DNA of 64,000 nucleotides from Actinophytocola sp035995025 (GTDB taxonomy: Bacteria > Actinomycetota > Actinomycetes > Mycobacteriales > Pseudonocardiaceae): NCBI GenBank assembly GCA_035995025.1, contig DASYKY010000133.1, positions 62,001 to 126,000 of the forward strand. Reading direction: 5' to 3'. Under the pieces are notes generated by a model. That model worked only from the letters and a program-made list of their open reading frames with translations. It was not told where the DNA came from and made no database searches. The translations under genes were made by a program, and so were the position numbers. The stretch's first letter is position 1. Each line of letters starts with the position of its first letter. Below are positions 17,196-26,259 of this stretch, one piece after another.

Positions 17196-18291
17196 TGTCG
17201 TGCTCCCTGTCTGTCACGCCCCCGATGACCGGGGCACTGGATCGCTGGTCCAGCTTGAAGAGCCCGTTGTCCACGTTCGGCAGATTGCGGCGGTGCCGCC
17301 GCTCCTCGTCGTCCGCGCCGTGCCCGAGCGCGGCCATCGGGGACATGTAGCCACCCGCACCCATCGCGCGCTTGGCCGCCGCGTCGGACAGCGCGGCACT
17401 CTCCGCGGCCAGCACGCTCGGCACGGCCCCCGGACCGGCACCGGTCAGCCCGCCAGGGCCGGGCTGGGCACCCCCGACCAGCCGGGACCAGGGCGCACCG
17501 CCGGTCCCGCCCAGGGGCAGCCCGCCGGAGACCGCGGCCGCACTCGTCGTCCCCTCCGGCCCGTCGACCTTGTAGTTCCTGGACGTGGTGGCGTCGGGTT
17601 GCGATGGCACGACCTGGTGGCTGCTGTTGCGCAGGCTCGCCTCGTAGCGCTGCATCACCCGAACCGCCTCGGCCTTCGCGGCACCGGACACGGCGTCCGC
17701 GGTGAACACCCGCGCGCCGCCGACCAGGATCGCCTCGAGCGGCGGTATGGGCCCGGCGCCGACCGCGCTCGAGGCCAGCGTCATCGGGTCCGCCGGTGGC
17801 GGTGGCATGGTGTTCCGCGCGACGGCCAGCGCATCGCCCGCGTCGCCGGCCGCCTTCTGGACCGTGGCCGCCCGGGCACCGGAGTTCCAGATCCGGTCGC
17901 TGAGCTCGGCGAGCCGGTCCGTGGCCAGGTCGGCCGCCCGCCCCTGCCAGTTCGACCGCATCTCGGTTCCCTGGCCGCGCAGCACGTCCGCGAACTCGGT
18001 CAGCGCGGAGCTGTGGCGTCCCCACTCGGCGGCCACCGTGCCGACATCCCCGACGTCCGCGTCCTGCCACAACATGTCGTACAGCTGTTGGTGGGTGTAG
18101 GCGTTCCAGTTCGTGCTTCCCGGTGGGGTCGGCGCGGCGAAGAACTCCGCCCACACGCCGTCCAGCGCGTTGGTAAGGGTCCGGCTCAGCGACCCGAGCG
18201 GCCCGTCGGGGCTCAGTACCGAGGTGACCACGCCCGCGAGGTCGTCGACAGATTCGTACCGGCCAGATTCGTACCCGCCAGATTCGTACAC
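17185..18291 (-). CDS. PPE-like / WXG100 type VII substrate with proline-glycine linker
   Basis: A 368-residue protein. Its N-terminus begins with a three-fold YESG repeat encoded by direct DNA repeats. Residues about 45-200 form a helical PPE/WXG100-like domain containing NWNAYTHQQLYDML and the turn SNWQGRAADLATD. A Gly/Pro/Ala-rich linker follows. The C-terminus (DDEERRHRRNLPNVDNGLF, then SSAPVIGG) is, in my recollection, a recurring ending of Pseudonocardiaceae ESX cargo. The start GTG 18291 is the first of several candidates; GTG or ATG codons after the repeats would give a shorter protein. It is the first gene of the ESX operon and lies 79 bp downstream of the NACHT gene on the same strand. 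Confidence 0.75.
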   Translation of the reverse strand: MYESGGYESGRYESVDDLAGVVTSVLSPDGPLGSLSRTLTNALDGVWAEFFAAPTPPGSTNWNAYTHQQLYDMLWQDADVGDVGTVAAEWGRHSSALTEFADVLRGQGTEMRSNWQGRAADLATDRLAELSDRIWNSGARAATVQKAAGDAGDALAVARNTMPPPPADPMTLASSAVGAGPIPPLEAILVGGARVFTADAVSGAAKAEAVRVMQRYEASLRNSSHQVVPSQPDATTSRNYKVDGPEGTTSAAAVSGGLPLGGTGGAPWSRLVGGAQPGPGGLTGAGPGAVPSVLAAESAALSDAAAKRAMGAGGYMSPMAALGHGADDEERRHRRNLPNVDNGLFKLDQRSSAPVIGGVTDREHDIER

Positions 18292-18370
18292 GCCACTGAC
18301 AGTGGCGTGGACCCGGCCGACCGGCCAGGACCGGGACCGGCCATCTATGTCCGGCCGCCGGAACCGCAGG

Positions 18371-20557
18371 TCAGCCGATGTCGGTCAGGTGCGCCTGGAG
18401 GCGGGCGTGCCGGAACTGGTAGACCGCGCCGACCTGGCGCAGCACGCCGCGCCGGCACGCGTCGTCGAGGAAGGCGGCCACCGACCAGGGCAGCCGACCG
18501 GTCAGCGGCAGCCAGACCCGCGCGAACGTGAGCCACTGGCCCCACGCGGTCAGGCAGGTCCCGATCGCGAGTCCGATCACCGGGCCGAGCGCGAGATCGA
18601 GCGGGAGGGCGGCCGGATCCACGTGCCCGAACACGAGCGTGAGCATCAGCAGGTGCGCGAGCCCGAGCACGACTCCCAGGCCGACGAACTCGAACACCAC
18701 GGTCGCCCGGTTGGTGCGCAGCAGGTCGCTGGGGCCCACGGCGGACCTGATGTCGACCGGGGCTTCGAGCCCGGCCAGCAGACCCCACCCGAGGCCGGTC
18801 ACGACCCCCATGCCGGCCCCGGTCGCGAGCCCGCCGAGAAACCCGAATCCGACGAGGCCAAGGGGATTGTGCCCGGCCGCGTTCGCGACCCCCAGCATCA
18901 GCCCGATGCCGGCGCCACCGGCCAGACCGACCATGAGCCGGGACCCGAACCTCGCCCGCAGCTGCCGTGCCCCGCCGCTGGTTCGCAGCCGGACGCGCGA
19001 CGGCTCGAACGGCCCGCCCTCCAGCGTGAGCCCGGCACCGTGCCCGAGCCCGAGGGCCAGCCCGAACCCGAGCCAGTTCTCCAGCACGACCAAGAGCGCG
19101 TTCCCCGGCCCGCGCCCGGCGGCCGGCGAGTCCATCAGCCAGATCAGCAACCCGCTGAACAGCCCGACGAGCAGCCCGGACACCAGCCCGGCGACGAGCA
19201 TGCGCGAGCCGCGGCGCATCGCGCTACCCAGCTGCCACCAGGCGAGATCGTGAGTGCCGAGCCGGTCAAGGTGCTGGGCGAGGTACCCGAGCCAGCTCCG
19301 CACGCGTTCGGCGTCCCAGCGCGGGTGCCGGTAGACCGTGGGGATGAAGCTGCTCAGCAGGTGGTCCTCGAGCTCGTACTGGCTGCCGAACCGTTCGGTG
19401 TCCAGCAGCATCGAGGGGTCACGTCCGGCGGGGTCGCTGTAGATCGCACGGGCGATCCCGACCATCAGTGGGGTGGTCAGAACCGCGCGGAGGTTGACGC
19501 TGGCCGGCCGGCCGGGATGCTCGCGCAGCTCGTTCAGGACCGGGTCCCACACGGTCGCGCCCCCGTTCTTGCGCGTGGTCCGCGGGAGGTAGTCGACCAG
19601 GTCGGTCACGGTCAGGTCGGTGAGCCGGACGGCCGCGGCGGCGGTCAGTGCGTCGGTTCCGGCCACGGTCGCGTACTCACCGGGGCGGCTGGTCAACAGC
19701 AGCGGCAGCGTCGTGGCGTTGAGCGCGTCCAGCGCGGCCCGGTGCAGTCCCGCGGCGAGCTCGTCGAACCCGTCCAGCACCGGCAGGATGCGGCCGGCCT
19801 CGACCAGCGCGGTCGCCAGGTTCGACTCGTCGCCGGCCGCCGCCAGCCCGGGGTGATCGCGCATCAGCTGGCCGGCCAGCCAGTCCCGGAACCCGGTGGT
19901 GGTCGGGTTCCAGGACCCGAGGCTGAAGACGACCGGCACGGCGCCGCCACGATCGCGAGTCCGCAACAGGTCGAGGACGAGCCGCGCGGCCAGCACCGAC
20001 TTGCCCGATCCCGCCCGGCCGAGCACCACCAGCCGCCCGGACGGGATCCGCCGGTAGACATCGGCGATCTCGGGCAGGCGGCCGGAAAGGTCCAGCGGTG
20101 TGGCGGACTCGCCCGGCAGGACCCGGCAGATGTTCTCCCAGTGATCCATCACGTCGTCGGGCGCCGGCTGCCAGCGGACCGGCAGCGGGAACGGATCCTG
20201 GACCCGCCGCAGCTCCTCTTCCCTGCCCAGGCGCGCGCCGACCGCGTGCGCGAGGTCGTCGGTGGCCTCCGCGAGCCTGCGCTCGTACGCCGACTCCGGC
20301 CGGACTCCCTTGGCACCGGGCGGTTCCGCTAACGGCAGGCCGTCGGCGACGGCCAGCATCCGGGCGCGCTCGTCCGGCTCGAGGCTCAGCGCATCGGCGA
20401 GCAGCCGCACCGTGTCCCACTGCGGGTTGTCGCGTTCGCCGGTCTCGAGCCGGCGAATGGTCCGCACCGACAAGCCGGAGCGTTCCGCCAGATCCTCCTG
20501 AGTCAACGCCGTCTGCCGCCGCAGCTGCCTGAGCAGCACGTTGAACTGACTCGTCAC
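18371..20557 (-). CDS. XRE-HTH / NACHT NTPase / multi-pass membrane protein
   Basis: A 728-residue protein. Residues about 5-65 form a Cro/CI-type helix-turn-helix (LTQEDLAERSGLSVRTIRRL). A NACHT-type NTPase follows, with Walker A VLGRAGSGKSVLA at about 180-190, Walker B ILPVLDGFDEL and LLLTSRPGEYA (sensor). The C-terminal part, about residues 450-660, has about six Gly/Leu-rich membrane segments and a soluble tail (VGAVYQFRHARLQAHL). This HTH-NACHT-TM layout is common in actinobacteria and resembles other STAND signalling or conflict proteins. Start GTG 20557 is chosen because AGGG lies 8 bp upstream; GTG/ATG starts a few codons earlier are possible. The HTH may be adaptor-like rather than a repressor. 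Confidence 0.85.
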   Translation of the reverse strand: MTSQFNVLLRQLRRQTALTQEDLAERSGLSVRTIRRLETGERDNPQWDTVRLLADALSLEPDERARMLAVADGLPLAEPPGAKGVRPESAYERRLAEATDDLAHAVGARLGREEELRRVQDPFPLPVRWQPAPDDVMDHWENICRVLPGESATPLDLSGRLPEIADVYRRIPSGRLVVLGRAGSGKSVLAARLVLDLLRTRDRGGAVPVVFSLGSWNPTTTGFRDWLAGQLMRDHPGLAAAGDESNLATALVEAGRILPVLDGFDELAAGLHRAALDALNATTLPLLLTSRPGEYATVAGTDALTAAAAVRLTDLTVTDLVDYLPRTTRKNGGATVWDPVLNELREHPGRPASVNLRAVLTTPLMVGIARAIYSDPAGRDPSMLLDTERFGSQYELEDHLLSSFIPTVYRHPRWDAERVRSWLGYLAQHLDRLGTHDLAWWQLGSAMRRGSRMLVAGLVSGLLVGLFSGLLIWLMDSPAAGRGPGNALLVVLENWLGFGLALGLGHGAGLTLEGGPFEPSRVRLRTSGGARQLRARFGSRLMVGLAGGAGIGLMLGVANAAGHNPLGLVGFGFLGGLATGAGMGVVTGLGWGLLAGLEAPVDIRSAVGPSDLLRTNRATVVFEFVGLGVVLGLAHLLMLTLVFGHVDPAALPLDLALGPVIGLAIGTCLTAWGQWLTFARVWLPLTGRLPWSVAAFLDDACRRGVLRQVGAVYQFRHARLQAHLTDIG

Positions 20558-20764
20558 GCATCGCACCCTATCCAACGCAGCCAGCCACCATGGGCAAGTT
20601 GCGAGGGCTGCTCGTGATTTGCGGTCGCCCGCCAGGGATCAGCTCACGCAGAGGCAGAAGGGAGGTCGTCGACCCTGCCAGTCCAAGTGTGGATTCGCGA
20701 GGAACGTGGTCCGCTGAACACTCTTCACGTCGGGGATTGACCGCAACTTGCCACCACAGGAAGG

Positions 20765-21055
20765 TTTGAGCAGGATGTCCTCAGCAGAAGCGCCGCCGCA
20801 GGCGTCGGCCTGTCCGTCGCCGGCGTACTGCCGAGCCTCACCGAACCGGCCGCTGCCGCGGCCGAAGGGCACCGGCCCGGCGGCGGGTCGTCCGGCGGCC
20901 GTCCGTTTCCCCCGCTGCAGGACGACCCGGACGGGATCCTCGCCCTTCCCGCGGGTTTCTCCTACAAGATCGTCACCCGCGAGGGCGAGACCGACATGTC
21001 GTCCGGCCAGTCCCTGCTCGCCGAACCCGCCGAGATCGCCATCCGAGTGTTCTGA
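20765..21055 (+). pseudogene. N-terminal remnant of a PhoX-type (DUF839) alkaline phosphatase
   Basis: In the frame 20765-21055 the translation reads LSRSAAAGVGLSVAGVLPSL (signal-peptide-like), then GRPFPPLQDDPDGILALPAG and FSYKIVTREGETDMSSGQ. This matches the start of secreted PhoX/DUF839 phosphatases, where the mature domain begins with a 'DPDGILALPxGFxY' block. The frame then runs into unrelated sequence and a TGA at 21053-21055. The catalytic beta-propeller, more than 500 residues in intact members, is missing, and no start codon is evident. A deletion scar next to the MOSC remnant. Confidence 0.7.
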
Positions 21056-21057
21056 CG

Positions 21058-21507
21058 GTCGCGACGTACTCGCTGTGGCGGTATCCCGTTGAAGTCCATG
21101 GCGGGTGAGGAACTGGACGGCGTCCAGGTCTCGTGGCACGGCCTCGCGGGCGATCGCCGCTGGGCGTTCGTCCGCGAGGGGCAGGTGCGCAGCGGCTTTC
21201 CCTGGCTGACGATCCGGCAACGGCCCGAGCTGGCCCACTACCGGCCCCGCTTCGCCGAGCCGGAACGGCCCAACGCCTCGACGACGCTGGTGCGCACGCC
21301 CGCCGGTGACAAGTTCGACGTGGCATCGCCCGCGCTCGCGGCCGAGCTGGGGCCGGGCGTCCGTGTGCTCAAAGGTTGGGCCGGAACCGCGTCGGTGTCA
21401 GGGCTGCGCGCCATCGCGCGCACGTGACCGCCCGGCTCGGGGTCTACGGGTCGACGGTGGAACCGGGCCGGGTCGAGGTTGGCGACCCGGTCGAACTCGA
21501 CGCCTGA
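21058..21507 (+). pseudogene. MOSC-domain protein remnant with internal deletion and frameshift
   Basis: The MOSC N-terminal beta-barrel is recognisable: WRYPV at 21075-21094, then after a frameshift KSMAGEELDGVQVSWHGLAG and DRRWAFVREG. Its characteristic C-terminal strand LGVYGSTVEPGRVEVGDPVE is in another frame and ends at TGA 21507. The central sulfur-carrier core of the MOSC domain, including the conserved Cys, is deleted near 21415. An ORF of 112 codons (21089-21427) covers only the front part. Intact relatives are molybdenum-cofactor-sulfurase-like proteins. This copy should be dead. Confidence 0.75.
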
Positions 21508-21549
21508 CCTGGCGATCGGGGCGGCGTGCGCCGCTGGCAAGGTGTGGCC

Positions 21550-22452
21550 ATGAGCGCACCGAGCTACGCGACCCTGTTCCGGTTGCTAGCCGAGCCGGAC
21601 AGCACCGGGCCCGAGCTGTTCGAGGCGGCAGGCGAGCTGCGGGACAGCTTCGTCCGCAGCGAACATCTCATCGGCCTGCTGCCCCAGGACGCGCCCGAGG
21701 TGCTGGTCGCAGGCCTCGAACGGGCCGGGGCGGCCGGTGTGGTCGACGCGTGGCTCGAGCTCGGCCGGCTGCGCACCCACGGCGCGGCGCCGTGGGCGCC
21801 GTACCCGCAGCGCGACGTCGAGGCCGCGATCGAGGCCTTCCGCACGGCCGACCGGGCGGGCGCGGCGGCGGGTGCGGTGGGCTGGATCCGGACCGCCTAC
21901 TTCGCCCGCAGCGAACCGCACGCGCGCGAGGCGTCCGAGCGCCTCGAGCAGCTGCTGGCGGCGGCGCCGGACGACCCGGAGCTGTTGCTGCTCACCGGAT
22001 ACCTGACCCACCAGGGCTACGGCCGCGAACGGGACGAGGCCGCGGCGGCGCGGTACCAGCTGGCGGCGGCGGAGCGGGGCAGCGACGACGGCGCCTTCGA
22101 GCTGAGCGTGCTGTACGCGACGGGCAGCGGCGTCCCGGCCGACCAGGCCGAGGCGAACCGGTGGACGGTGCGGGCCGCGGAGATGGGCAACGCCAGGGCG
22201 ATGGGCAACCTCGGCGGCATGTACGCGACCGGCCGTGGGGTCGACCCCGACCCGGCCGCCGCGCTGCGCTGGTACGCGAAGGCCGCCGACGCGGGTAGCG
22301 GGAAGAGCGCCTACACCGCCGGCCTGATGTGCCTCATCGGCGACGGCGGCCTCCCGGTCGAAGAGGAGAAGGCGGCAACCTACTTCGCCCGCGCCGACGA
22401 GCTCGGCTTCGACGTCGACTCGTCCCTCGAGGCAATGGGCCTCAGCCGGTAG
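21550..22452 (+). CDS. Sel1-like / TPR repeat protein
   Basis: A 300-residue soluble protein with at least four C-terminal Sel1-like repeats: GYGRERDEAAAARYQLAAAE, GSGVPADQAEANRWTVRAAE, GRGVDPDPAAALRWYAKAAD and GLPVEEEKAATYFARADE. The N-terminal half is helical and TPR-like. Sel1 repeats act as protein-protein scaffolds. ATG 21550 is chosen; an upstream in-frame ATG at 21526 would add 8 residues. The gene overlaps the convergent LuxR regulator by 11 bp at its 3' end. It has no signal peptide, so it is probably cytosolic. Its partner is unknown. Confidence 0.8.
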   Translation: MSAPSYATLFRLLAEPDSTGPELFEAAGELRDSFVRSEHLIGLLPQDAPEVLVAGLERAGAAGVVDAWLELGRLRTHGAAPWAPYPQRDVEAAIEAFRTADRAGAAAGAVGWIRTAYFARSEPHAREASERLEQLLAAAPDDPELLLLTGYLTHQGYGRERDEAAAARYQLAAAERGSDDGAFELSVLYATGSGVPADQAEANRWTVRAAEMGNARAMGNLGGMYATGRGVDPDPAAALRWYAKAADAGSGKSAYTAGLMCLIGDGGLPVEEEKAATYFARADELGFDVDSSLEAMGLSR

Positions 22453-25267
22453 ACGGCGTCCGATGCCTGTCGCGGCTTCCCGCCTCGCGCGCGATGTCCA
22501 CTCGGGACCGGACGGCGAGCTTGCCCAGTATGTGCGACACGTGCGTCTCGACGGTGCGAGTAGAGAGCACCAGCTGTCCGGCGATCTGGCGGTTGGACAG
22601 GCCCGTGGCAACCAGTCCGGCGATCCTCGTCTCGGTCGGGGTGAGGCTGTTCCAGCCTGTGCGCACCTGCCGGTGTTTCGACCGGGACCCACGCCGGATG
22701 CCGTAGTGGCGCAGCCGAGCACGGAGGTGAGTCAGATCCCAGTTCGCGCCGAGCTGGTCGTAGAGGTCGTCTGCTTGGGTGAACGCCGTGCGCGCGGCGG
22801 CGCGATCCCCCTGGCGCGCGTATCCGAGGGCCGCTGCCTCCAATGCCTTGGCGCGCAGCAGCGGACGGCTCGCCTCGTCGTAGTGGCCGGCCGCGACTCG
22901 TAACAGGCTCGGATCGTCGTCGCGCAGACCGCGACTGTAGGCCGCGGCGGCGCGCCGGTGCGGCACGCTCGATCGCTGATCGAGCGCCTCGGTCTGGGCA
23001 GCCATATCGGCCGAGACGCTTGCGTTTCCGACACGCGCGGCGAGCCGGGAGACCTCTGGGAGAAGATCCTCCGTCTCGTCGAGCTCCTCGGTGCCGGTGA
23101 CACCGGCGGTGAGTACCGCGAGTGCGGCGCCGGGCGCGCCGGCGAGCTCGTGTGCGAGGCTGCGTGCAAGGGCCAGCGACGCCACGACCCGGTTGCCGAT
23201 CATCTCGGAACTGGGAGCCGCCAGCGTCAGGTGCTTTCGCGCCGTGTCCGTATCGCCGCGATGAAACGCGATCGTCGCGGCGGTTCCCCGGTCGCAGCAG
23301 ATCACGCTCGGATCCTTGAACTCGTCCGGCAGCGCCTCGACCTCGGCCAGGGCGTCGTCCCAGCGCCCCACCTCGAACAACAGCTCGCCAAGAGCGCTCT
23401 GTGCCTGCGCGAGTCGCACCAGGCTGCCGTCGTCGTCGGCGCGCTCGCGCACCTGCGCCACGACTCGCAGGGCTTCGGTGTAACGGTCCAGATCGCCGAG
23501 TGCGATGGCCTGGTTGACCTGGAGCAGCAAGCCGATGTCGATCAGCGTGGTGTCGCCCTCGACGACCTTCAGCGCGCGGTCGAACGATGGCAGCGCAGCG
23601 ACCACATCGCCCCGCATGATCGAGACGATGGTCAGTACGTGCAGCGACCAGGCGACCGCCCAGCTGTCACCGACGTCCTCGGCGATGACGAGGGCTTCAC
23701 CAGCGACGTCGCCGGCAATCGTCACCTCGCCCAGATCTCGCTGTGCCCGGGCGATCAGTACGAGCAGACGCGCACGCTCGCGGGCCGGCAGGTCGGGTCG
23801 CTCGAGTGCATCGGCCAGGGACTCGAGCGACTCATCCGTCCGGCCGTCCATCCGCCGGCACTGCGATACCGTCGAATGCAGGTCGACGAGCGTGCCGGGG
23901 TCGGTGACCATCGTCATGGCGCGGGACGCGACCTGCTCGGCCTCGGCGCGCTCGCCCGCCCGGACGAGGGCGTCCGCGAGCTGGCAGACCAGGACCGCGC
24001 CTCGCTTGGTCGTGGGCGGCGACCGGCGGCATGCCTGGCGCAACAGCTCGATGGCGGTCCTGGGCGCCTGGGTGGCCAGTGTCGGTGCCGCGTCGGTGAG
24101 CCAATCGAGCAACGTGTCGTCCAGCTGACCGGCGCCGGGAGCGCTCACCGCCTGCAGCAACTGCCTGGCGACCCGGTGGTGCGCGACGCCGGCCTCGGCG
24201 AGCGTGCGGGCCGCCTCCAGGTGCCAGGCCGGGCGAACCGCACTCGGGATGTCGTCGTAGAGCGCCGTGCGGATCAGCGGGTGCCGGAACACGAGTCGCT
24301 CGCCCACATCCCGCAACACTCCCGAAGCCAGCGCCTCGTCGATCGGGGCCACCAACTCGGATATCCGGCGGCCGACGACAACCGCGAGATCCGAGACCAG
24401 AAACTCTGTTCCCAGCATTGCGGCGGCTTGCAGGACAATGCGAACGTCGCGACGCAGGAAGTCGAGCCGGTGTGCGATCGCCCCCAGCAGCGTGCTGGGA
24501 ACCGGCCCGTCGATCACCTCGACAAACCCTGTCTCGGAGACCTTCAGCCGGCGCGAACGAACCAGCGCATCCATCAACTCGGTGAGGTAGAGCGGGTTTC
24601 CGGCGGTTTCCCGCACGAGCCGGAGCAGCTTCTCGCCGGGGTCGCCGTCCGAGATCGACGCGACCAGGGCCGTCACCGCCGTATCCGGCAGGCTGCCGAG
24701 TTGTACAACGGCGTCCTGGCCGACCGCGCGCCGCACGGCGAACACCTCGTCGCGCTGCGGCACCGGGCGGGCGACGCCGATCAGCAGCAGCGCGGAGCGG
24801 TCCACCGAGCGCGCCAGCCACTCCCACACGTCGATCGTCGTGCGGTCCGCCCACTGCAGGTCGTCGACGACGAGGACGGTCGGCGCGGCGCTGCAGAGGT
24901 CCGCCAGCAGGGTGAGCATCTGTTCCGCTGCCGCCGTGGTCGGATCGGCTGCGCTGTCCACCTCCCCCTGGAGCAGCCGCAGAATGGTCGACAGTCGCGG
25001 CTCGTTCGGAGAACTGCGTGCTCCCAGGGCATCCAGCAACGGCTGCAGGGGTAGCGCCTGCCCCAGCTCGTCCGCCGCCGCCCAGTAGACCCGGCAACCG
25101 CGCTGTTCGGCGAGGGAGCACGCGGCACGCACGAGCGACGACTTGCCGATCCCCGGCTCTCCCTCGACGAACACAGCCCGGCCGGTTCCCGAGACAGCGT
25201 CGTCGACCCACCCGGTGAGGCGGGCCAGTTCGGCTTCCCGCCCGACCAGCGTGGTTTGAGCCGGCAT
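22442..25267 (-). CDS. Large LuxR-family ATPase transcriptional regulator (LAL type)
   Basis: A 941-residue regulator. The N-terminal AAA/STAND ATPase has Walker A EGEPGIGKSSLV at about residues 35-46 and Walker B VLVVDDLQWAD. A helical TPR-like middle follows. The C-terminal LuxR HTH is at about 870-925 (LTPTETRIAGLVATGLSNRQ, then VETHVSHILGKL). LAL proteins are often pathway-specific activators of secondary metabolism. Start ATG 25267 is chosen because GGTGAGG precedes it and the ATPase homology begins 7 residues later; the open frame extends to 25483 but looks non-coding. It lies downstream of, and in the same direction as, the encapsulin operon, separated by 295 bp, so it is a candidate cluster regulator. 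Confidence 0.9.
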   Translation of the reverse strand: MPAQTTLVGREAELARLTGWVDDAVSGTGRAVFVEGEPGIGKSSLVRAACSLAEQRGCRVYWAAADELGQALPLQPLLDALGARSSPNEPRLSTILRLLQGEVDSAADPTTAAAEQMLTLLADLCSAAPTVLVVDDLQWADRTTIDVWEWLARSVDRSALLLIGVARPVPQRDEVFAVRRAVGQDAVVQLGSLPDTAVTALVASISDGDPGEKLLRLVRETAGNPLYLTELMDALVRSRRLKVSETGFVEVIDGPVPSTLLGAIAHRLDFLRRDVRIVLQAAAMLGTEFLVSDLAVVVGRRISELVAPIDEALASGVLRDVGERLVFRHPLIRTALYDDIPSAVRPAWHLEAARTLAEAGVAHHRVARQLLQAVSAPGAGQLDDTLLDWLTDAAPTLATQAPRTAIELLRQACRRSPPTTKRGAVLVCQLADALVRAGERAEAEQVASRAMTMVTDPGTLVDLHSTVSQCRRMDGRTDESLESLADALERPDLPARERARLLVLIARAQRDLGEVTIAGDVAGEALVIAEDVGDSWAVAWSLHVLTIVSIMRGDVVAALPSFDRALKVVEGDTTLIDIGLLLQVNQAIALGDLDRYTEALRVVAQVRERADDDGSLVRLAQAQSALGELLFEVGRWDDALAEVEALPDEFKDPSVICCDRGTAATIAFHRGDTDTARKHLTLAAPSSEMIGNRVVASLALARSLAHELAGAPGAALAVLTAGVTGTEELDETEDLLPEVSRLAARVGNASVSADMAAQTEALDQRSSVPHRRAAAAYSRGLRDDDPSLLRVAAGHYDEASRPLLRAKALEAAALGYARQGDRAAARTAFTQADDLYDQLGANWDLTHLRARLRHYGIRRGSRSKHRQVRTGWNSLTPTETRIAGLVATGLSNRQIAGQLVLSTRTVETHVSHILGKLAVRSRVDIAREAGSRDRHRTPSTG

Positions 25268-25562
25268 GACCTCACCGTACTTGCCGCAATGCGTAACCCC
25301 CGCGCCTCGGCGGCGTGACGTGGCCGCCGCCGAGGCCGTACTCGAGCAACCGTGTTCGGCCTGTGGCTGGCCGACAACGACGAGCCGCACCCCCAAGCGG
25401 CCGTCGTCTACCGCGCCGACCTTCCCACGCGCGTCGGCGCCGGTCCCAGTCGATTCACCGAACGCTGTCGAGTGCTCGTGCACACGAGCACCTTGGTTCA
25501 GATCGCCGTTCGAGACATCAGTGATGCCACGGACACTTGCGGCGAATGCAGCGGTCGCCGGG

Positions 25563-26237
25563 CTACCCGCGCGCCGTGACGATGATGCGGTCGCGTGGGC
25601 CGGTCACCGGCTTCTCGTAGGTGAAGGCCGTGCTCGTGACCTGGCGGCAGTCGCACGCCTCCACCTGGGCGTGCATGTACGCCTGGGACAGGAAGTAGTA
25701 CGGCAGGTCCCGGTGCACCTGCACCTCGGAGTCGTCCCACGGCGGGTCGTTCGAGACGACCAGGACGCCGCCCTCCGGGACCCACGACCGGAAGCGCCGC
25801 AGGGCGGGGCCGACACCCGTCTCGGGGTCGTACAGGTGGCCCAGGATGCCGTCGAGGTAGATCACCGTCCATGGGCCGGGCGGTGGGGTCCAGCTGAGCA
25901 CGTCCGCGCAGACCGCCTCGACGCCGCGCGTCCGGGCCAGCGCCACCGCGTCCTCCAGGGCGTCTACGCCGAGCACGCGGGTGCCGTCGGCGGCGATGCC
26001 GGCCTCGATCTTGGCGTTGCCGCAGCCGAGGCTGAGCAGCCCCGGGTCCGCGCTCTCGGCGAGCAGCGTGCGCAGATGGCCAGTCATCCACGCCCGGTAC
26101 TCGGGGCTCGACTGGGCCGGGGTCGTCACGTTGCCGCGGCCGCCGCCGTCCTCCCAGATGTGGTAGATGCTCTGCTCGCCGGCGTTGTCGTTCAGGTAGT
26201 AGTCGCGGTAGGCCCGGATCTGGTCGGTGTCGGCCAC
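25563..26237 (-). CDS. Class I SAM-dependent methyltransferase (cluster gene)
   Basis: A 224-residue Rossmann methyltransferase. SAM-binding motif I is GLLSLGCGNAKIE at about residue 66, followed by an acidic VLGVDALEDAV (motif II) and VIYLDGILGHLYDP (post-I/motif III). The N-terminus contains AYRDYYLNDNAGEQSIYHIW. The methyl acceptor is unknown. The GTG at 26237 is preferred over GTG 26258 because AAGGAC lies 8 bp upstream. It is the last gene of the eight-gene encapsulin operon, 22 bp after the racemase-like gene. The activated-methyl-cycle operon at 1-5 kb could supply its SAM, but that link is only inferred. Confidence 0.85.
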   Translation of the reverse strand: MADTDQIRAYRDYYLNDNAGEQSIYHIWEDGGGRGNVTTPAQSSPEYRAWMTGHLRTLLAESADPGLLSLGCGNAKIEAGIAADGTRVLGVDALEDAVALARTRGVEAVCADVLSWTPPPGPWTVIYLDGILGHLYDPETGVGPALRRFRSWVPEGGVLVVSNDPPWDDSEVQVHRDLPYYFLSQAYMHAQVEACDCRQVTSTAFTYEKPVTGPRDRIIVTARG

Positions 26238-26259
26238 GGGAAAGTCCTTTCTGGACACA

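Noticed and set aside
20639..21326. Minus-strand ORFs over the PhoX/MOSC remnants
   Set aside because: Their products are Arg/Pro-rich without motifs, while the plus-strand frames match known families in pieces.
25268..25483. N-terminal extension of the LuxR-family regulator (frame opens to 25483)
   Set aside because: The extension has no homology-like features, whereas ATG 25267 has a good RBS and begins 7 residues before the conserved ATPase fold.
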